From the NCBI GenBank assembly GCA_902799465.1, contig CADCAS010000019.1, positions 1 through 51,342 of the forward strand: a stretch of 51,342 nucleotides of DNA. The letters run 5' to 3'. Numbering within the stretch: position 1 is the stretch's first letter; every line of letters starts with the position of its first letter. This document shows, piece after piece, positions 9,674 to 18,524 of this stretch. Both the position numbers and the translations under genes were made by a program. The DNA comes from an uncultured Eubacteriales bacterium (lineage in GTDB: Bacteria; Bacillota; Clostridia; Christensenellales; Aristaeellaceae). The notes below the pieces were generated by a model that did not search any database, had not been told where the DNA came from, and saw only the letters and a list, made by a program, of their open reading frames with translations.

Positions 9674-10114
9674 ATGAAACTTCATGATTTGAAACCCGCT
9701 GAGGGCGCGACCACTGCCCGCAAGCGTCTGGGTCGCGGCGTAGGCTCCGGTTTGGGCAAGACCTCCGGCAAGGGCCACAAGGGCGCGAAGGCCCGCTCCG
9801 GCGGCGGCAAGCGGCCCGGCTTCGAGGGCGGCCAGATGCCCCTGACCATGAGGCTGCCCAAGCGCGGCTTCACCAACAAGTGGCGCGTGGAGTACGCCAC
9901 CGTCAACGTCGATCGCCTCAACATCTTTGAGGACGGCGCTGTCGTATCTCCTGTCGAGCTGATCCAGGCCGGCATCCTGAAGAATGTGCAGGACGGCGTG
10001 AAGATCCTCGGCAACGGTGAGATCACCAAGAAGCTGACGGTGCAGGCGAACAAGTTCACTGCGTCGGCAAAGGAAAAGATCGAGGCGGCAGGCGGGAAAG
10101 TCGAGGTGTTCTGA
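9674..10114 (+). CDS. rplO: 50S ribosomal protein L15
   Basis: 146 aa. The glycine- and lysine-rich N-terminal arm ([20 protein letters not shown]) and the segment [19 protein letters not shown] identify L15, a late-assembly protein that reaches into 23S rRNA. One nucleotide separates its stop from secY, so coupling to translocon synthesis is likely. Confidence 0.97.
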   Translation: MKLHDLKPAEGATTARKRLGRGVGSGLGKTSGKGHKGAKARSGGGKRPGFEGGQMPLTMRLPKRGFTNKWRVEYATVNVDRLNIFEDGAVVSPVELIQAGILKNVQDGVKILGNGEITKKLTVQANKFTASAKEKIEAAGGKVEVF

Positions 10115-10115
10115 T

Positions 10116-11375
10116 ATGCGGGAAACCTTGAAGAACGCATGGAAGATCGTCGACCTTCGCAAGAAGATCCTCTACACCCTGGGCATGCTGCTTCTGTACC
10201 GCGTGCTGTGCTTCATCCCCACCCCCGGCGTTGACACCACGTTCATCTCCCAGGCGGTGGAGAACTACAGCCTGCTGGGCTTCATCAATTCGATGACCGG
10301 CTCCAACCTGTCCAACTTCAACATCATGGCCATGGGCATCACCCCGTACATCAACGCGAGCATCATCATGCAGCTGCTGTGCGTGGCGATCCCGAAGCTG
10401 GAGGAGATGCAGAAGGAGGGCGAGGAGGGCCGCAAGAAGATCGCCCAGATCACCCGTTACGTCACCGTGGGCCTCGGCTTCATCCAGGCCATCGCCCTGA
10501 CCGTCGGCCTGCACACCAGCGCCACGGGCGGCTTCCTGAGCTACCTGACCATCGGCCTGTGCCTGGCCGCCGGTACCGCCATCGCCATGTGGATGGGTGA
10601 GCGCATCACCGAGAACGGCATTGGCAACGGCATCTCCCTGCTGATCATGGCCGGCATCATCTCCAACCTGGCCCACGCCGTGATCACCAACATCTACAAC
10701 ATCTTCGCCAATCCCACCGTGGTCAACATCCCCGCGATGATCGCTTCGCTGGTGGTGTTCCTGGTGCTGATCGTCGGCATCGTGTTCGTCGATCTGGGCG
10801 AGCGCCGCATCCCGATCCAGTATGCCAAGCGCATGGTGGGCCGCAGGATGTACGGCGGCCAGTCCACCCACATCCCGCTGAAGCTGAACGCCTCCGGCGT
10901 GCTGCCCCTGATCTTCGCCAACGCGATCATGCAGTTCCCCGCCACCATCCTGGCGTTCTTCCCCAATTCCGCGGCGAACCAGTGGTGGCAGAGCCACGTC
11001 AGCTCCCAGCATCTGCTGTATCAGCTGATCTTCGCGCTGATGATCTTCGGCTTTACCTTCTTCTATTCCGAGATCAGCTTCAACCCCGTTGAGATCTCCA
11101 AGAACATCCAGGCGAACGGCGGCATGATTCCCGGCATTCGCCAGGGCAAACCCACCAGCGACTTCATCAAGAAGATCACCCGGCGCATCACCATGTTCGG
11201 CGCCATCTATCTGGCCGTGCTGGCTGTGATCCCCATGATCATCTATTCCATCGCTGGCGTCAGCCTGCCCTTCGCGGCTTCCTCCCTGCTGATCGCGGTT
11301 TCCGTCGCCATGGAGACCATGCGTGAGCTGGAGAGCCAGATGCTCATGCGGCATTACAAGGGCTTCCTGCAGTGA
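10116..11375 (+). CDS. secY: Protein translocase subunit SecY
   Basis: 419 aa, the normal bacterial length, with about ten hydrophobic spans. It forms the protein-conducting channel of the inner membrane with SecE and SecG. Landmarks are the N-terminal PGVDTTFI plug-side region, GITPYINASIIMQLL (signature 1), the cytoplasmic loop with GRRMYGGQSTHIPLKLNASG, and the C-terminal cytoplasmic loop KNIQANGGMIPGIRQGKPT that binds SecA and ribosomes. It begins 1 nt after rplO and precedes adk by 16 nt. Confidence 0.97.
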   Translation: MRETLKNAWKIVDLRKKILYTLGMLLLYRVLCFIPTPGVDTTFISQAVENYSLLGFINSMTGSNLSNFNIMAMGITPYINASIIMQLLCVAIPKLEEMQKEGEEGRKKIAQITRYVTVGLGFIQAIALTVGLHTSATGGFLSYLTIGLCLAAGTAIAMWMGERITENGIGNGISLLIMAGIISNLAHAVITNIYNIFANPTVVNIPAMIASLVVFLVLIVGIVFVDLGERRIPIQYAKRMVGRRMYGGQSTHIPLKLNASGVLPLIFANAIMQFPATILAFFPNSAANQWWQSHVSSQHLLYQLIFALMIFGFTFFYSEISFNPVEISKNIQANGGMIPGIRQGKPTSDFIKKITRRITMFGAIYLAVLAVIPMIIYSIAGVSLPFAASSLLIAVSVAMETMRELESQMLMRHYKGFLQ

Positions 11376-11391
11376 CCTCTGGAGGTTAGTT

Positions 11392-12036
11392 ATGAAATTG
11401 ATCTTCTTAGGCCCTCCCGGCGCGGGCAAGGGCACCCAGGCTGCGGGCGTGAGCGCGCATCTGCGCGTGCCCCATATCTCCACGGGGGATATGTTCCGCT
11501 CCGCCATCCGTAACGCGACCCCGGTGGGTCTTGAAGCCAAGAAGTACCTCGACGCGGGCGAGCTTGTGCCCGACAGCGTGGTCATCGACATGGTGCGCGA
11601 GCGCCTGTCGATGGCCGACTGCCAGGACGGCTACCTGCTGGACGGATTCCCCCGCACCGTGGACCAGGCCGTGGCGCTGGACGAGATCTCCGCGCCCGAC
11701 GCCGTGGTGGACATCCAGGTGCTCGATGAACGCCTGATGGACCGCCTCACCGGCCGCCGCATCTGCGAGAAGTGCTCGGGAACCTTCCATATCTCCAAGC
11801 TGGCTGATGAACACATCTGCCCCGTGTGCGGCGGCGCGGTTTATCAGCGCGACGACGACCAGCCCGAGACCATCAGCGTCCGCCTGCGCGCCTATCACGA
11901 GCAGACGGAGCCCCTGATCGGCTACTATTCCGGGCAGGATCAGAAGAGCCGCCCCGGCGAGAATCGCCTGAAGATCGTCAACGGCGACTTAAAACCGGAG
12001 GATGTTTTCAGAGCCATCCTCGCGACGCTGGAGTAA
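11392..12036 (+). CDS. adk: Adenylate kinase, zinc-containing LID
   Basis: 214 aa. It interconverts 2 ADP with ATP and AMP. The P-loop GPPGAGKGT lies at residues 7-15, the AMP-site motif DGFPRT near 84-89, and the long LID carries four cysteines (125, 128, 143, 146) that form the structural zinc site seen in Gram-positive enzymes. The ATG at 11392 follows ctggaggt. Upstream in-frame codons overlap secY and are not conserved. It is followed after 4 nt by map, the standard arrangement. Confidence 0.96.
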   Translation: MKLIFLGPPGAGKGTQAAGVSAHLRVPHISTGDMFRSAIRNATPVGLEAKKYLDAGELVPDSVVIDMVRERLSMADCQDGYLLDGFPRTVDQAVALDEISAPDAVVDIQVLDERLMDRLTGRRICEKCSGTFHISKLADEHICPVCGGAVYQRDDDQPETISVRLRAYHEQTEPLIGYYSGQDQKSRPGENRLKIVNGDLKPEDVFRAILATLE

Positions 12037-12040
12037 CTGC

Positions 12041-12814
12041 ATGATCACCATTAAAAACGAATCACAGATAGAGAAGATGCGCAAGGCCGGCGTGCTGCTG
12101 CACGACGTGCTGGAGGCCCTGCGCAGGGAGATCGAACCGGGCGTCACCACGCTGCATCTGGACCAGCTGGCTGAAAAGCTGATCCGCCAGGCGGGCGCCA
12201 TCCCATCCTTCAAGGGCTTCGAGGGCTTTCCCTTTTCGATCTGTGCTTCCGTAGACGATCAGGTCGTTCACGGCTTTTCCAACAAGAAGCCTCTTCGCAA
12301 GGGCCAGCTCCTGTCCGTGGATTGCGGCTGCATACTCGATGGCTGGCAGTCCGACAGCGCGTTTTCCGTGCTGGTGGGCGGCGGCTCGAAGGAGGCCCAG
12401 CAGCTGGTGGACGTCACCGAACGCTGCTTCTGGCTGGGAGCCCAGCAGGCCGTCGCCGGGAATCACCTGGGCGACATCGGCCACGCGATCCAAACCTACG
12501 CCGAATCCTTCGGCTACGGCGTCATCCGGGACCTGTGCGGACATGGCATCGGCACCGAGATGCACGAGGACCCCAACGTGCCCAACTACGGCCGCGCCGG
12601 ACGCGGCGTCAAGCTGGAGGCGGGCATGACCATCGCCATCGAGCCCATGATCTCCGCGGGCACCTGGAAGGTGTACCAGGAGGACGACGGCTGGACGGTG
12701 GTCACCCGGGACGGCAGCCTGTGCTCCCACTACGAGCACACCCTGCTGATCACAGACGGGGAGCCCGAGATACTTTCGTATCCTGGTATGAAGGTGTCGG
12801 AGGTACTGCGATGA
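12041..12814 (+). CDS. map: Methionine aminopeptidase, type I
   Basis: 257 aa. It removes initiator methionine after deformylation. The metal-binding set of the pita-bread fold is visible: Asp in VDCG and in SDSAF, His in GHGIGTEMHEDP, Glu in IAIEPMI and Glu in HYEHTLL. The substrate-side His is in DDQVVHGFS. It starts 4 nt after adk, and its TGA overlaps the next start by 4 nt. Confidence 0.96.
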   Translation: MITIKNESQIEKMRKAGVLLHDVLEALRREIEPGVTTLHLDQLAEKLIRQAGAIPSFKGFEGFPFSICASVDDQVVHGFSNKKPLRKGQLLSVDCGCILDGWQSDSAFSVLVGGGSKEAQQLVDVTERCFWLGAQQAVAGNHLGDIGHAIQTYAESFGYGVIRDLCGHGIGTEMHEDPNVPNYGRAGRGVKLEAGMTIAIEPMISAGTWKVYQEDDGWTVVTRDGSLCSHYEHTLLITDGEPEILSYPGMKVSEVLR

Positions 12815-13098
12815 ACCGTCTGCCCATTGAGGTCGGGAGCGTGGTCAGGTCACTGGCCGGACGCGACCAGGGACGGCTGTTCCTGGTGGTCCAGGAGCTG
12901 GACGATGACTTCGTCATGGTCGCCAATGGCGGCCTGCGGGGGATCGATCGTCAAAAGAAAAAGCGCCGCAAGCACCTGAAGCCCACCGGGGCCACGGTGC
13001 AGGCGCTTCGAGAACGGCTCTCCCGTGGGGAGTCCGTGGAGGATCATGAGCTGCGCGCATGGTTGCGTGAGGAGGAGGAAAAGTTTGTCCAAGTCTGA
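12811..13098 (+). CDS. KOW-domain RNA-binding protein (L14e-like)
   Basis: 95 aa. The N-terminal half, [20 protein letters not shown], is a KOW motif; the basic patch [12 protein letters not shown] follows, and the C-terminus is acidic and helical ([10 protein letters not shown]). Small proteins of this kind, related to the ribosomal L14e family, are common between map and infA in Firmicutes. Their exact role is not settled; RNA or ribosome binding is inferred from the fold. The start overlaps map by 4 nt and the end overlaps infA by 14 nt. Confidence 0.85.
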   Translation: MNRLPIEVGSVVRSLAGRDQGRLFLVVQELDDDFVMVANGGLRGIDRQKKKRRKHLKPTGATVQALRERLSRGESVEDHELRAWLREEEEKFVQV

Positions 13099-13306
13099 TG
13101 TTATCGAAGTGGAAGGCGTTGTCACTGAATCCTTTCCCAACGCCATGTTTGAAGTACAGCTGCCCAACGGGCACAAGATACTCGCGCACGTCTCCGGCAA
13201 GATGCGCATGAACTACATCCGCATCTATCCCGGCGACAAGGTTACCATTGAGCTCTCGCCCTATGATCTGACCCGCGGTCGCATCACCTGGCGCTCCAAG
13301 AGCTAA
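13085..13306 (+). CDS. infA: Translation initiation factor IF-1
   Basis: 73 aa. The OB-fold sequence [12 protein letters not shown], then [20 protein letters not shown] and [17 protein letters not shown], ending [10 protein letters not shown], matches IF-1, which occupies the A site during initiation. The start is TTG at 13085: it gives the exact family N-terminus and follows the strong gaggaggagg sequence at 13068-13077. It lies inside the end of the KOW gene, so coupled translation is likely. Confidence 0.95.
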   Translation: MSKSDVIEVEGVVTESFPNAMFEVQLPNGHKILAHVSGKMRMNYIRIYPGDKVTIELSPYDLTRGRITWRSKS

Positions 13307-13447
<141 letters not shown>

Positions 13448-13460
13448 TGCCCATTCACCC

Positions 13461-13483
13461 GCCCGCCGCGATCCGCGGCGGGC
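13461..13483 (+). terminator. Hairpin terminator after rpmJ
   Basis: A perfect 10-bp GC-only stem (gcccgccgcg at 13461-13470 with cgcggcgggc at 13474-13483) encloses a 3-nt loop 13 nt after rpmJ. The T-run after it is weak (gctgtttt), so termination may be incomplete. It marks the edge of the accessory block. Confidence 0.6.
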
Positions 13484-13501
13484 GATCGCTGTTTTGGGGG
13501 C

Positions 13502-13530
13502 TTGCAAAATGCCTGCGGGAATGGTAGAAT
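13502..13530 (+). promoter_or_regulatory. Promoter of the Rpn-type nuclease gene
   Basis: ttgcaa (13502-13507), 17 bp, then tagaat (13525-13530). The predicted start near 13537 gives a very short leader before the ATG at 13555. Confidence 0.6.
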
Positions 13531-13554
13531 ACAAGGGAAGAGGTGGGACCGGGT

Positions 13555-14409
13555 ATGGCATACTTCGACAGTGAGACCCAGCGGCGCTATCATGAAGAGG
13601 ACTTGCAGAGACTGCGTGGCTTTCGCCCCATCGACGATACCTTTATGCGCTGCCTGTTCCGGGACAATCTGCCGCTGGCGCAATTCGTACTGCGCATCAT
13701 ACTGGATAAGCCCGATCTCGTGCTGACCCGGATTGAGACGCAGAAGGACCTGAAGCGGCTGCTCGGCGCGCGTTCTCTGTGCCTGGATGTGCACGGGGTG
13801 GACAGTGAGAACCGGGAGTACGACATCGAGATCCAGCGGGAGGACGCTGGCGCGGAGCCCGAACGCGCGCGCTACCACAGCGCCGCCATGGATATCGAGG
13901 CACTGGATGCCGGCCAGTCCTTTAAGGCTCTGCCGGATACCTACGTGATTTTCATCACGGAGCGAGATTTCTTTGGCTGCGGTGCGGGGGTCTATCCCGT
14001 GGAGCGCGTGAATCTCGTCAACGGCAAGCCCTTCAATGACCGGGCGCACATCCTCTATGTCAACGGTCAATATCGGGGTGACGATTCGCTGGGCGCGCTG
14101 ATGCATGACTTCCTGTGCAGCGATCCAGGTACCATGCAGTGTGATATACTGGCGCAAAGCGCAGGCTACTATAAGGACAATCCAAAGGGGGTCTTTGAAA
14201 TGTGCAAGGCCATGGAGGATATGCGGAACGAGGCGCTGGAGCTCGGCAGGATCGAGGGCCGCGCGGAGGGCCGTGCGGAGGGCCGCAGGAATATGCTGCT
14301 TGAGAATGTGCGGCAGTTGAAGGCGAAGCTGGGGTTGAACGATCAGCAGGTGAGGGATGTGTTGAGCATTTCCAGCGACGACTGGCAGCTGATCGCGGAC
14401 ATGATCTGA
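13555..14409 (+). CDS. Rpn family PD-(D/E)XK nuclease / putative transposase
   Basis: 284 aa from the ATG at 13555 (gaggtg lies 10 nt upstream; a GTG 12 nt earlier is open but less likely). The N-terminus FRPIDDTFMRCLFRDN and the core LCLDVHGVDS followed by EYDIEIQRE (residues about 76-97) match the PD-(D/E)XK nuclease-transposase family related to RpnA, enzymes that nick DNA and promote recA-independent recombination in E. coli. The C-terminus has a short GRAEGRAEGR repeat and a helical tail. It has its own promoter and is foreign to the ribosomal operon it follows. Confidence 0.85.
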   Translation: MAYFDSETQRRYHEEDLQRLRGFRPIDDTFMRCLFRDNLPLAQFVLRIILDKPDLVLTRIETQKDLKRLLGARSLCLDVHGVDSENREYDIEIQREDAGAEPERARYHSAAMDIEALDAGQSFKALPDTYVIFITERDFFGCGAGVYPVERVNLVNGKPFNDRAHILYVNGQYRGDDSLGALMHDFLCSDPGTMQCDILAQSAGYYKDNPKGVFEMCKAMEDMRNEALELGRIEGRAEGRAEGRRNMLLENVRQLKAKLGLNDQQVRDVLSISSDDWQLIADMI

Positions 14410-14420
14410 TACTAAGCAAA

Positions 14421-14474
14421 CATAGACCTATAATGAGGAATGGCGCTGTGGCCATTCCTCATTACAGGTCTATG
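14421..14474. terminator. 24-bp stem hairpin between convergent genes
   Basis: Arms at 14421-14444 and 14451-14474 pair at 23 of 24 positions around a 6-nt loop (gctgtg). The stem covers the last codons and the stop of the - strand metallo-hydrolase and lies just after the Rpn gene stop. It can fold in transcripts of either strand, so a two-way terminator is likely, although neither side has a long T-run. Confidence 0.55.
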
Positions 14475-15295
14475 GAGGTCAGCGGCGGCTGGACCAGGCA
14501 GTCCGCACCGCGGCGGTGGCAGTGCTCGGCCAGCAGGCGGAAGGATTCGCCGCTGTCCTCGATGAAGCGGGGCATGCCGCGGATGGGCCGGGTCAGCGGG
14601 GAGAAGAAGTTGTCCCAGTGGATGGGGATGACCAGGCGCGGGCCGACCTTGTCCACGGTCTCCTCCCAGAAGCGGCTGCGCACGTCGCTGGGGGCCTTGG
14701 ACAGGCCGGAGACGCCCAGGAACAGCACGTCGGCGCGGATGCCGTCCAGCTGGCCCAGGATGAAGTTGAAGCTGGGGCGGATCAGGTAGCTGCGGTTGCC
14801 GTGGCGTACCAGGAAATCGTAGGAGCCGCCCTCCCTGTAGTCACGCTTTCGGGCGGGCTGAATCAGCGGCGCGTCGATGGTCTGGCCCAGGTCGTTGTTG
14901 AAGGGGGTGGCCTTGGAGTGGAGGGAGGGGAGGGCGACGACCTCGAAGCCGCCGATGCGGTCGGGCTGGCCGAACAGGCGAAGCTGGTCCTCGGGCAGCA
15001 TGCCGCCCCGACCCACGTTCAGCGCGGACACCGAGCCGACGATGGCCGCCCCGGTCCGTCGGGCGAAGTAGGGCGCGTCCATCACGTGGTCGTAATGGGT
15101 GTGGGAGATGAATATGGCCCGCAGGCGGTTGAGGCGGAAGCGCTCGATCAGTTCGTCCGCCAGCGCAGCATCGGTCTGCAGCTTGCCCAGCAGGTAGCGG
15201 AGCATGGAGGGGCGGGTGATGTGGCAGTCGAACAGCAGCTGGTCCTGCCCGTCGTCAAACAGCAGCATGGTGGTTCCGAAATAGGTGATCCTCAT
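14462..15295 (-). CDS. MBL-fold metal-dependent hydrolase (UlaG-like)
   Basis: 277 aa. The metal-binding motif HTHYDH is at residues 65-70, and further conserved histidines occur in LPSLHSKATPF and IPIHWDNFFSP, the arrangement seen in UlaG-like lactonase and phosphodiesterase proteins. The substrate cannot be told. No signal peptide is evident, so it is probably cytoplasmic. GGAGG lies 6 nt before the ATG. It is the last gene of a three-gene - strand unit with the small membrane protein and DUF554 protein. Its final codons fall inside the 24-bp hairpin. Confidence 0.8.
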   Translation of the reverse strand: MRITYFGTTMLLFDDGQDQLLFDCHITRPSMLRYLLGKLQTDAALADELIERFRLNRLRAIFISHTHYDHVMDAPYFARRTGAAIVGSVSALNVGRGGMLPEDQLRLFGQPDRIGGFEVVALPSLHSKATPFNNDLGQTIDAPLIQPARKRDYREGGSYDFLVRHGNRSYLIRPSFNFILGQLDGIRADVLFLGVSGLSKAPSDVRSRFWEETVDKVGPRLVIPIHWDNFFSPLTRPIRGMPRFIEDSGESFRLLAEHCHRRGADCLVQPPLTSIDL

Positions 15296-15322
15296 GGGCG
15301 ACCTCCCTCGGCGAAGCGGTCT

Positions 15323-15613
15323 TTATGACCGGTGGAAGAGTCGAACGCCGATCCAGATGCAGACGGGGAAGCTGATCAACAGCGCCACGAACCCCAGCGT
15401 CACGTTGAACAGGCCGTAGATCCCGCCGCTCAGCGGGGCGAGGGCGACCACGGCCATCACCCTGGCGAAGGCGGCGGCGTAGGCGCGCTTGTCCTTGGGG
15501 TCTGTCGCGTGGCCGCGGGGGATGAGCTGGTAGTCCTTCGTCAGCGCCAGGAGTCCGGCGTACAGCAGTAGAGCTCCGGAAAAGCAGAACATCAGTATGG
15601 AGAAGGGCTGCAT
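15323..15613 (-). CDS. Small membrane protein, unknown function
   Basis: 96 aa with three hydrophobic spans (about residues 5-23, 46-67 and 70-92) and a short polar loop, RGHATDPKDKRAYA. No family was recognised with confidence. An aggagg site lies about 8 nt ahead of the ATG. It begins 3 nt after the DUF554 gene and is followed by the hydrolase gene after 27 nt, so all three are probably co-transcribed. A role linked to the DUF554 membrane protein is possible but not shown. Confidence 0.7.
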   Translation of the reverse strand: MQPFSILMFCFSGALLLYAGLLALTKDYQLIPRGHATDPKDKRAYAAAFARVMAVVALAPLSGGIYGLFNVTLGFVALLISFPVCIWIGVRLFHRS

Positions 15614-15616
15614 GGT

Positions 15617-16348
15617 CTAACCTCCTATGGAAAGGCCGTTGAGCGCGCAGGCGAATACGATGGAGGGCAGCAGGTTGGCCACGCGGACGGTCCCGGGCCA
15701 GACCAGGTTCACGCCCACGCAGCAGATGAGTATGTTGCCCACCATGGACAGGCCGTCCAGCACCGACGGGGTCATCAGCCCGGACAGCGCCGCCGCCAGC
15801 AGCGTCACCCCGCCCTGAAGCACGGCCACCGGGATGAAGGCGAAGATGCAGCCCTTGCCCATGGACGAGGCCATGATGAGTATGATGACGAAGTCCAGCA
15901 CGGCCTTGGCGAACAGCGTGGCGTGGTCGCCGTAGATGCCGTCCTGTATGGAACCCATGATGGCCATGGCCCCGATGCACACGGTGAGCGACGCGGTGAC
16001 GAAGCCGTTGATGAACTGGCTGTCGCCGTCGCTGCCGGTCTTGTGGCGCAGCCACGCGCCGAAGCGCTCGAAACGGGCGTCGATGTCGATGAGCTCGCCC
16101 GTCACCGCTCCCAGCACCAGGGAGAGGATCACGGTCATGGAGCCCACGGCATTCAGGGTCGCGCCGCCGTCCGCAGAGGTCAGCATCCGGGCAAAGGTTC
16201 CCGACGCCCCCAAGAAGATGGTGGAAAAGCCCGTGGCCTTGATGACCGTCTCCTGCATGCGGTCGTTGATGAGCCGCTTGGCGAACAGTCCGATGATGCC
16301 GCCGAAAATGATCGCAAGCGCGTTGACGATGGTGCCCAAACCCTTCAT
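15617..16348 (-). CDS. DUF554 family membrane protein
   Basis: 243 aa with about six or seven membrane spans. The N-terminus GTIVNALAIIFGGIIGLFAK and the segment TGELIDIDARFERFG are typical of DUF554 proteins (E. coli YqgA, B. subtilis YdfK). No transport substrate has been firmly established for the family as far as known here. The start at 16348 has a purine-rich site (aaggaagg). It leads a - strand operon with the next two genes. Confidence 0.85.
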   Translation of the reverse strand: MKGLGTIVNALAIIFGGIIGLFAKRLINDRMQETVIKATGFSTIFLGASGTFARMLTSADGGATLNAVGSMTVILSLVLGAVTGELIDIDARFERFGAWLRHKTGSDGDSQFINGFVTASLTVCIGAMAIMGSIQDGIYGDHATLFAKAVLDFVIILIMASSMGKGCIFAFIPVAVLQGGVTLLAAALSGLMTPSVLDGLSMVGNILICCVGVNLVWPGTVRVANLLPSIVFACALNGLSIGG

Positions 16349-16379
16349 GGATGCGCCTTCCTTGCTTTGGTATGGCGGC

Positions 16380-16388
16380 AGTATAGCA
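16380..16388 (-). promoter_or_regulatory. Extended -10 promoter of the DUF554 operon
   Basis: On the - strand the sequence tgctatact is an extended -10 box (TGnTATACT) about 32 nt upstream of the ATG at 16348. No good -35 box was found, as expected for this promoter class. Confidence 0.45.
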
Positions 16389-16476
16389 TATCAATGTAAA
16401 GTTATGGGGGACGGAAATGCCCGCTTAACCTGTGGGTGTTACAATGAGGGTATCTGACAGGAAAGAAAGATTGCAC

Positions 16477-17874
16477 ATGAGCAAGCAAAAGCCCGGCAAG
16501 CAGGAGCTGTTCGCCTCGGCACCGGTGAGGCGGGCGCTGTGGACGATGGCAGTGCCGACGATCATCAGCCAGATGATCAACCTGATCTACAACATGGTGG
16601 ACGCCTTCTTCATCGGCAGGACGGGCAACGCCTACATGATGGCGGCCACGTCGCTGACGCTGACGATGGTGATGATGAACGTGGCGCTGTCGAACCTGTT
16701 CGGCATCGGCGGCGGCAGTCTGGTGGCGCGGCTGATGGGGGCGGGGGAGCCGGACAAGGCGCGGCGGGTGAGCGCCTTCGCGCTGTACGGCTCTGCCGCG
16801 GTCGCCCTGACCTATGCGCTGCTGATCGGCGTGTTTCTGGACCCGATCCTGGAATTCCTGGGCGCGTCGGAGGCCACCTGGGGGTATGCCCGCAGCTACG
16901 CCGTCATCGTCACCGTGATCGGCGGCCTGCCCAGCATACTGTCGCTGACGTTGGCCCACCTGCTGCGCAACACAGGCTATTCCAGCCAGGCCAGCATGGG
17001 CTTGAGCATGGGCGGCATACTGAACTGCGCGCTGGACCCGCTGTTCATGTTCGTGCTGCTGCCGAAGGGGCTGGAGGTCACCGGCGCGGCGGTTGCCACC
17101 ACGCTGTCCAACGGCGTCGCGTGCCTGTATCTGCTGTGGACCTATCGCCGGGCGACGAAGGAGGCCCCGCTGAGCCTCGATCCCCGGAAGGCCCGGGCGC
17201 TGGACGGTGCCAGCGTCAGGGCCCTGCTGGCGGTGGGCGTGCCCTCGGCCATATTGACGGGACTTTTTGACGTGGCCAACATCTGCGTCAACATCCTCGC
17301 CGCCGCGCACAACGACCTGGTGCTGGCCGCCATGGGCATCGTGATGAAGGTGGAGCGCGTGCCCAACGCCGTCAACATCGGCATCTGCCAGGGCATGCTG
17401 CCCATCGTGGCCTTCAATTTCGCCTCCGGCGACCACCGGCGCATGAGGGAGACCATCGCCACCGCCCGCAGATACGGCCTGACGATCGCCTTCATCTGCA
17501 TCGGGCTGTTCCAGTTCACCGCGCCCCTCCTGGCCCGGGCCTTCCTGTCCACCTCCGCCGGGGACGCCGCCGCGGCCCTCGCCACCGTGGGCTACGCCGC
17601 CCTGTTTCTGCGCATACGCTGCGTGGCCTCGCCGGTGCAGTTCATCAACTACCACACCTCCTACTGCATGCAGGCCATGGGCAACGGCCGGGGCACCATG
17701 CTCCACGCCTTCGTGCGCGAGCTGGTGTTCTACATCCCCCTGATGTTCCTGCTGGACCGCCTCTTTGGGGAGACCGGCCTCGCCGCCGCGCTCCCCGTGG
17801 GCGAGGCCTGCGGCGCGGTCTTCGCGCTTTGGCTTCTGCACCGCTGGCTCAAGGCGCATAGCGCGGAGAAGTAA
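16477..17874 (+). CDS. MATE family multidrug efflux transporter
   Basis: 465 aa, about twelve membrane spans. The opening LWTMAVPTIISQMINLIYNM and VDAFFIGRTGN, with a second half starting near ALLAVGVPSAILTGLFDVAN, is the duplicated MATE fold. These proteins exchange Na+ or H+ for drugs or metabolites across the inner membrane. The ATG at 16477 is chosen because MSKQKPGKQELF resembles family starts; in-frame starts at 16432 and 16444 are also open. It is monocistronic in the accessory block between rpmJ and rpsM. Substrate unknown. Confidence 0.88.
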   Translation: MSKQKPGKQELFASAPVRRALWTMAVPTIISQMINLIYNMVDAFFIGRTGNAYMMAATSLTLTMVMMNVALSNLFGIGGGSLVARLMGAGEPDKARRVSAFALYGSAAVALTYALLIGVFLDPILEFLGASEATWGYARSYAVIVTVIGGLPSILSLTLAHLLRNTGYSSQASMGLSMGGILNCALDPLFMFVLLPKGLEVTGAAVATTLSNGVACLYLLWTYRRATKEAPLSLDPRKARALDGASVRALLAVGVPSAILTGLFDVANICVNILAAAHNDLVLAAMGIVMKVERVPNAVNIGICQGMLPIVAFNFASGDHRRMRETIATARRYGLTIAFICIGLFQFTAPLLARAFLSTSAGDAAAALATVGYAALFLRIRCVASPVQFINYHTSYCMQAMGNGRGTMLHAFVRELVFYIPLMFLLDRLFGETGLAAALPVGEACGAVFALWLLHRWLKAHSAEK

Positions 17875-17934
17875 TACAGGGGGACTTCTCGCCCATTTTG
17901 GGATTGTGGGATGAGACATCCACTTCCGAAAACC

Positions 17935-18072
17935 CCGTGGCGGTCGATGTCGCCCGCCAAATACCGACGCGATATGTACAACACGGCGGGCGGCGCATCG
18001 CCGCCCCTACTGGGCGCGCGGCAGCCACTATTTCATTCCTAATTCCTAATTCCCAATTCCTAATTCCTTATT
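17935..18072. repeat. Family B repeat, partial copy
   Basis: A GC-rich core with the palindrome gggcggcgcatcgccgcccc near 17989-18008 is followed by an attccta/attccca heptamer array at about 18035-18070. The core matches copies at 112-180 and, inverted, at 28545-28615. No left heptamer array is seen, so this copy looks truncated. The rest of the 17875-18524 gap holds only the rpsM promoter and leader. Confidence 0.6.
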
Positions 18073-18237
18073 ACTCACGTCCACCACGTCGTCTGTATGC
18101 CAACCCAGGGAGAAGCCGGTTATGTGCCGATTCCTGCAAGACCATCTACAGATTTGAATGGGAAGGCGTCAAAAACTGCATAGTTCCAAAACTTAACGAT
18201 TTATCTCAAACATTTAACCCTTTGAGTCCAAAATATG

Positions 18238-18267
18238 TTAGCATCGCCGGGGGCGGTGTGCTATAAT
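18238..18267 (+). promoter_or_regulatory. Promoter of the rpsM (alpha) operon
   Basis: A perfect tataat (18262-18267) has a weak -35 ttagca at 18238-18243 with an 18-bp spacer. The predicted start near 18274 gives a leader of about 250 nt before rpsM, rich in possible hairpins. Such a leader could bind S4, as in the alpha operons of enterobacteria, but no known motif was identified. This promoter is needed because the operon is cut off from rpmJ. Confidence 0.6.
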
Positions 18268-18524
18268 AGATGGGTATGACGGGATGCCGGAGCGGCTGAC
18301 GGATATACACGTCCAGGCGGGAGAGATGCGCCGGGGCGGTGTATGTTTGTTTTCCGGGGTCTCTTCACATATACCATGTCTGTCGCTACGCCAGGCGCCA
18401 GACCCTGGCGGGGATCTGCGGGTCTCCGATGGGATGCTCCCATCGATGTTGCTCCAACTATGTACGGGCGACATCGCCGTTTCCAGAGCATAGCATAGAA
18501 GCATGTTGGAGGTGCAAACAACAC

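Noticed and set aside
13543..14409. Insertion sequence around the Rpn-type gene
   Set aside because: No terminal inverted repeats or target duplications were found around it, so it is reported as a gene and not as a mobile element.
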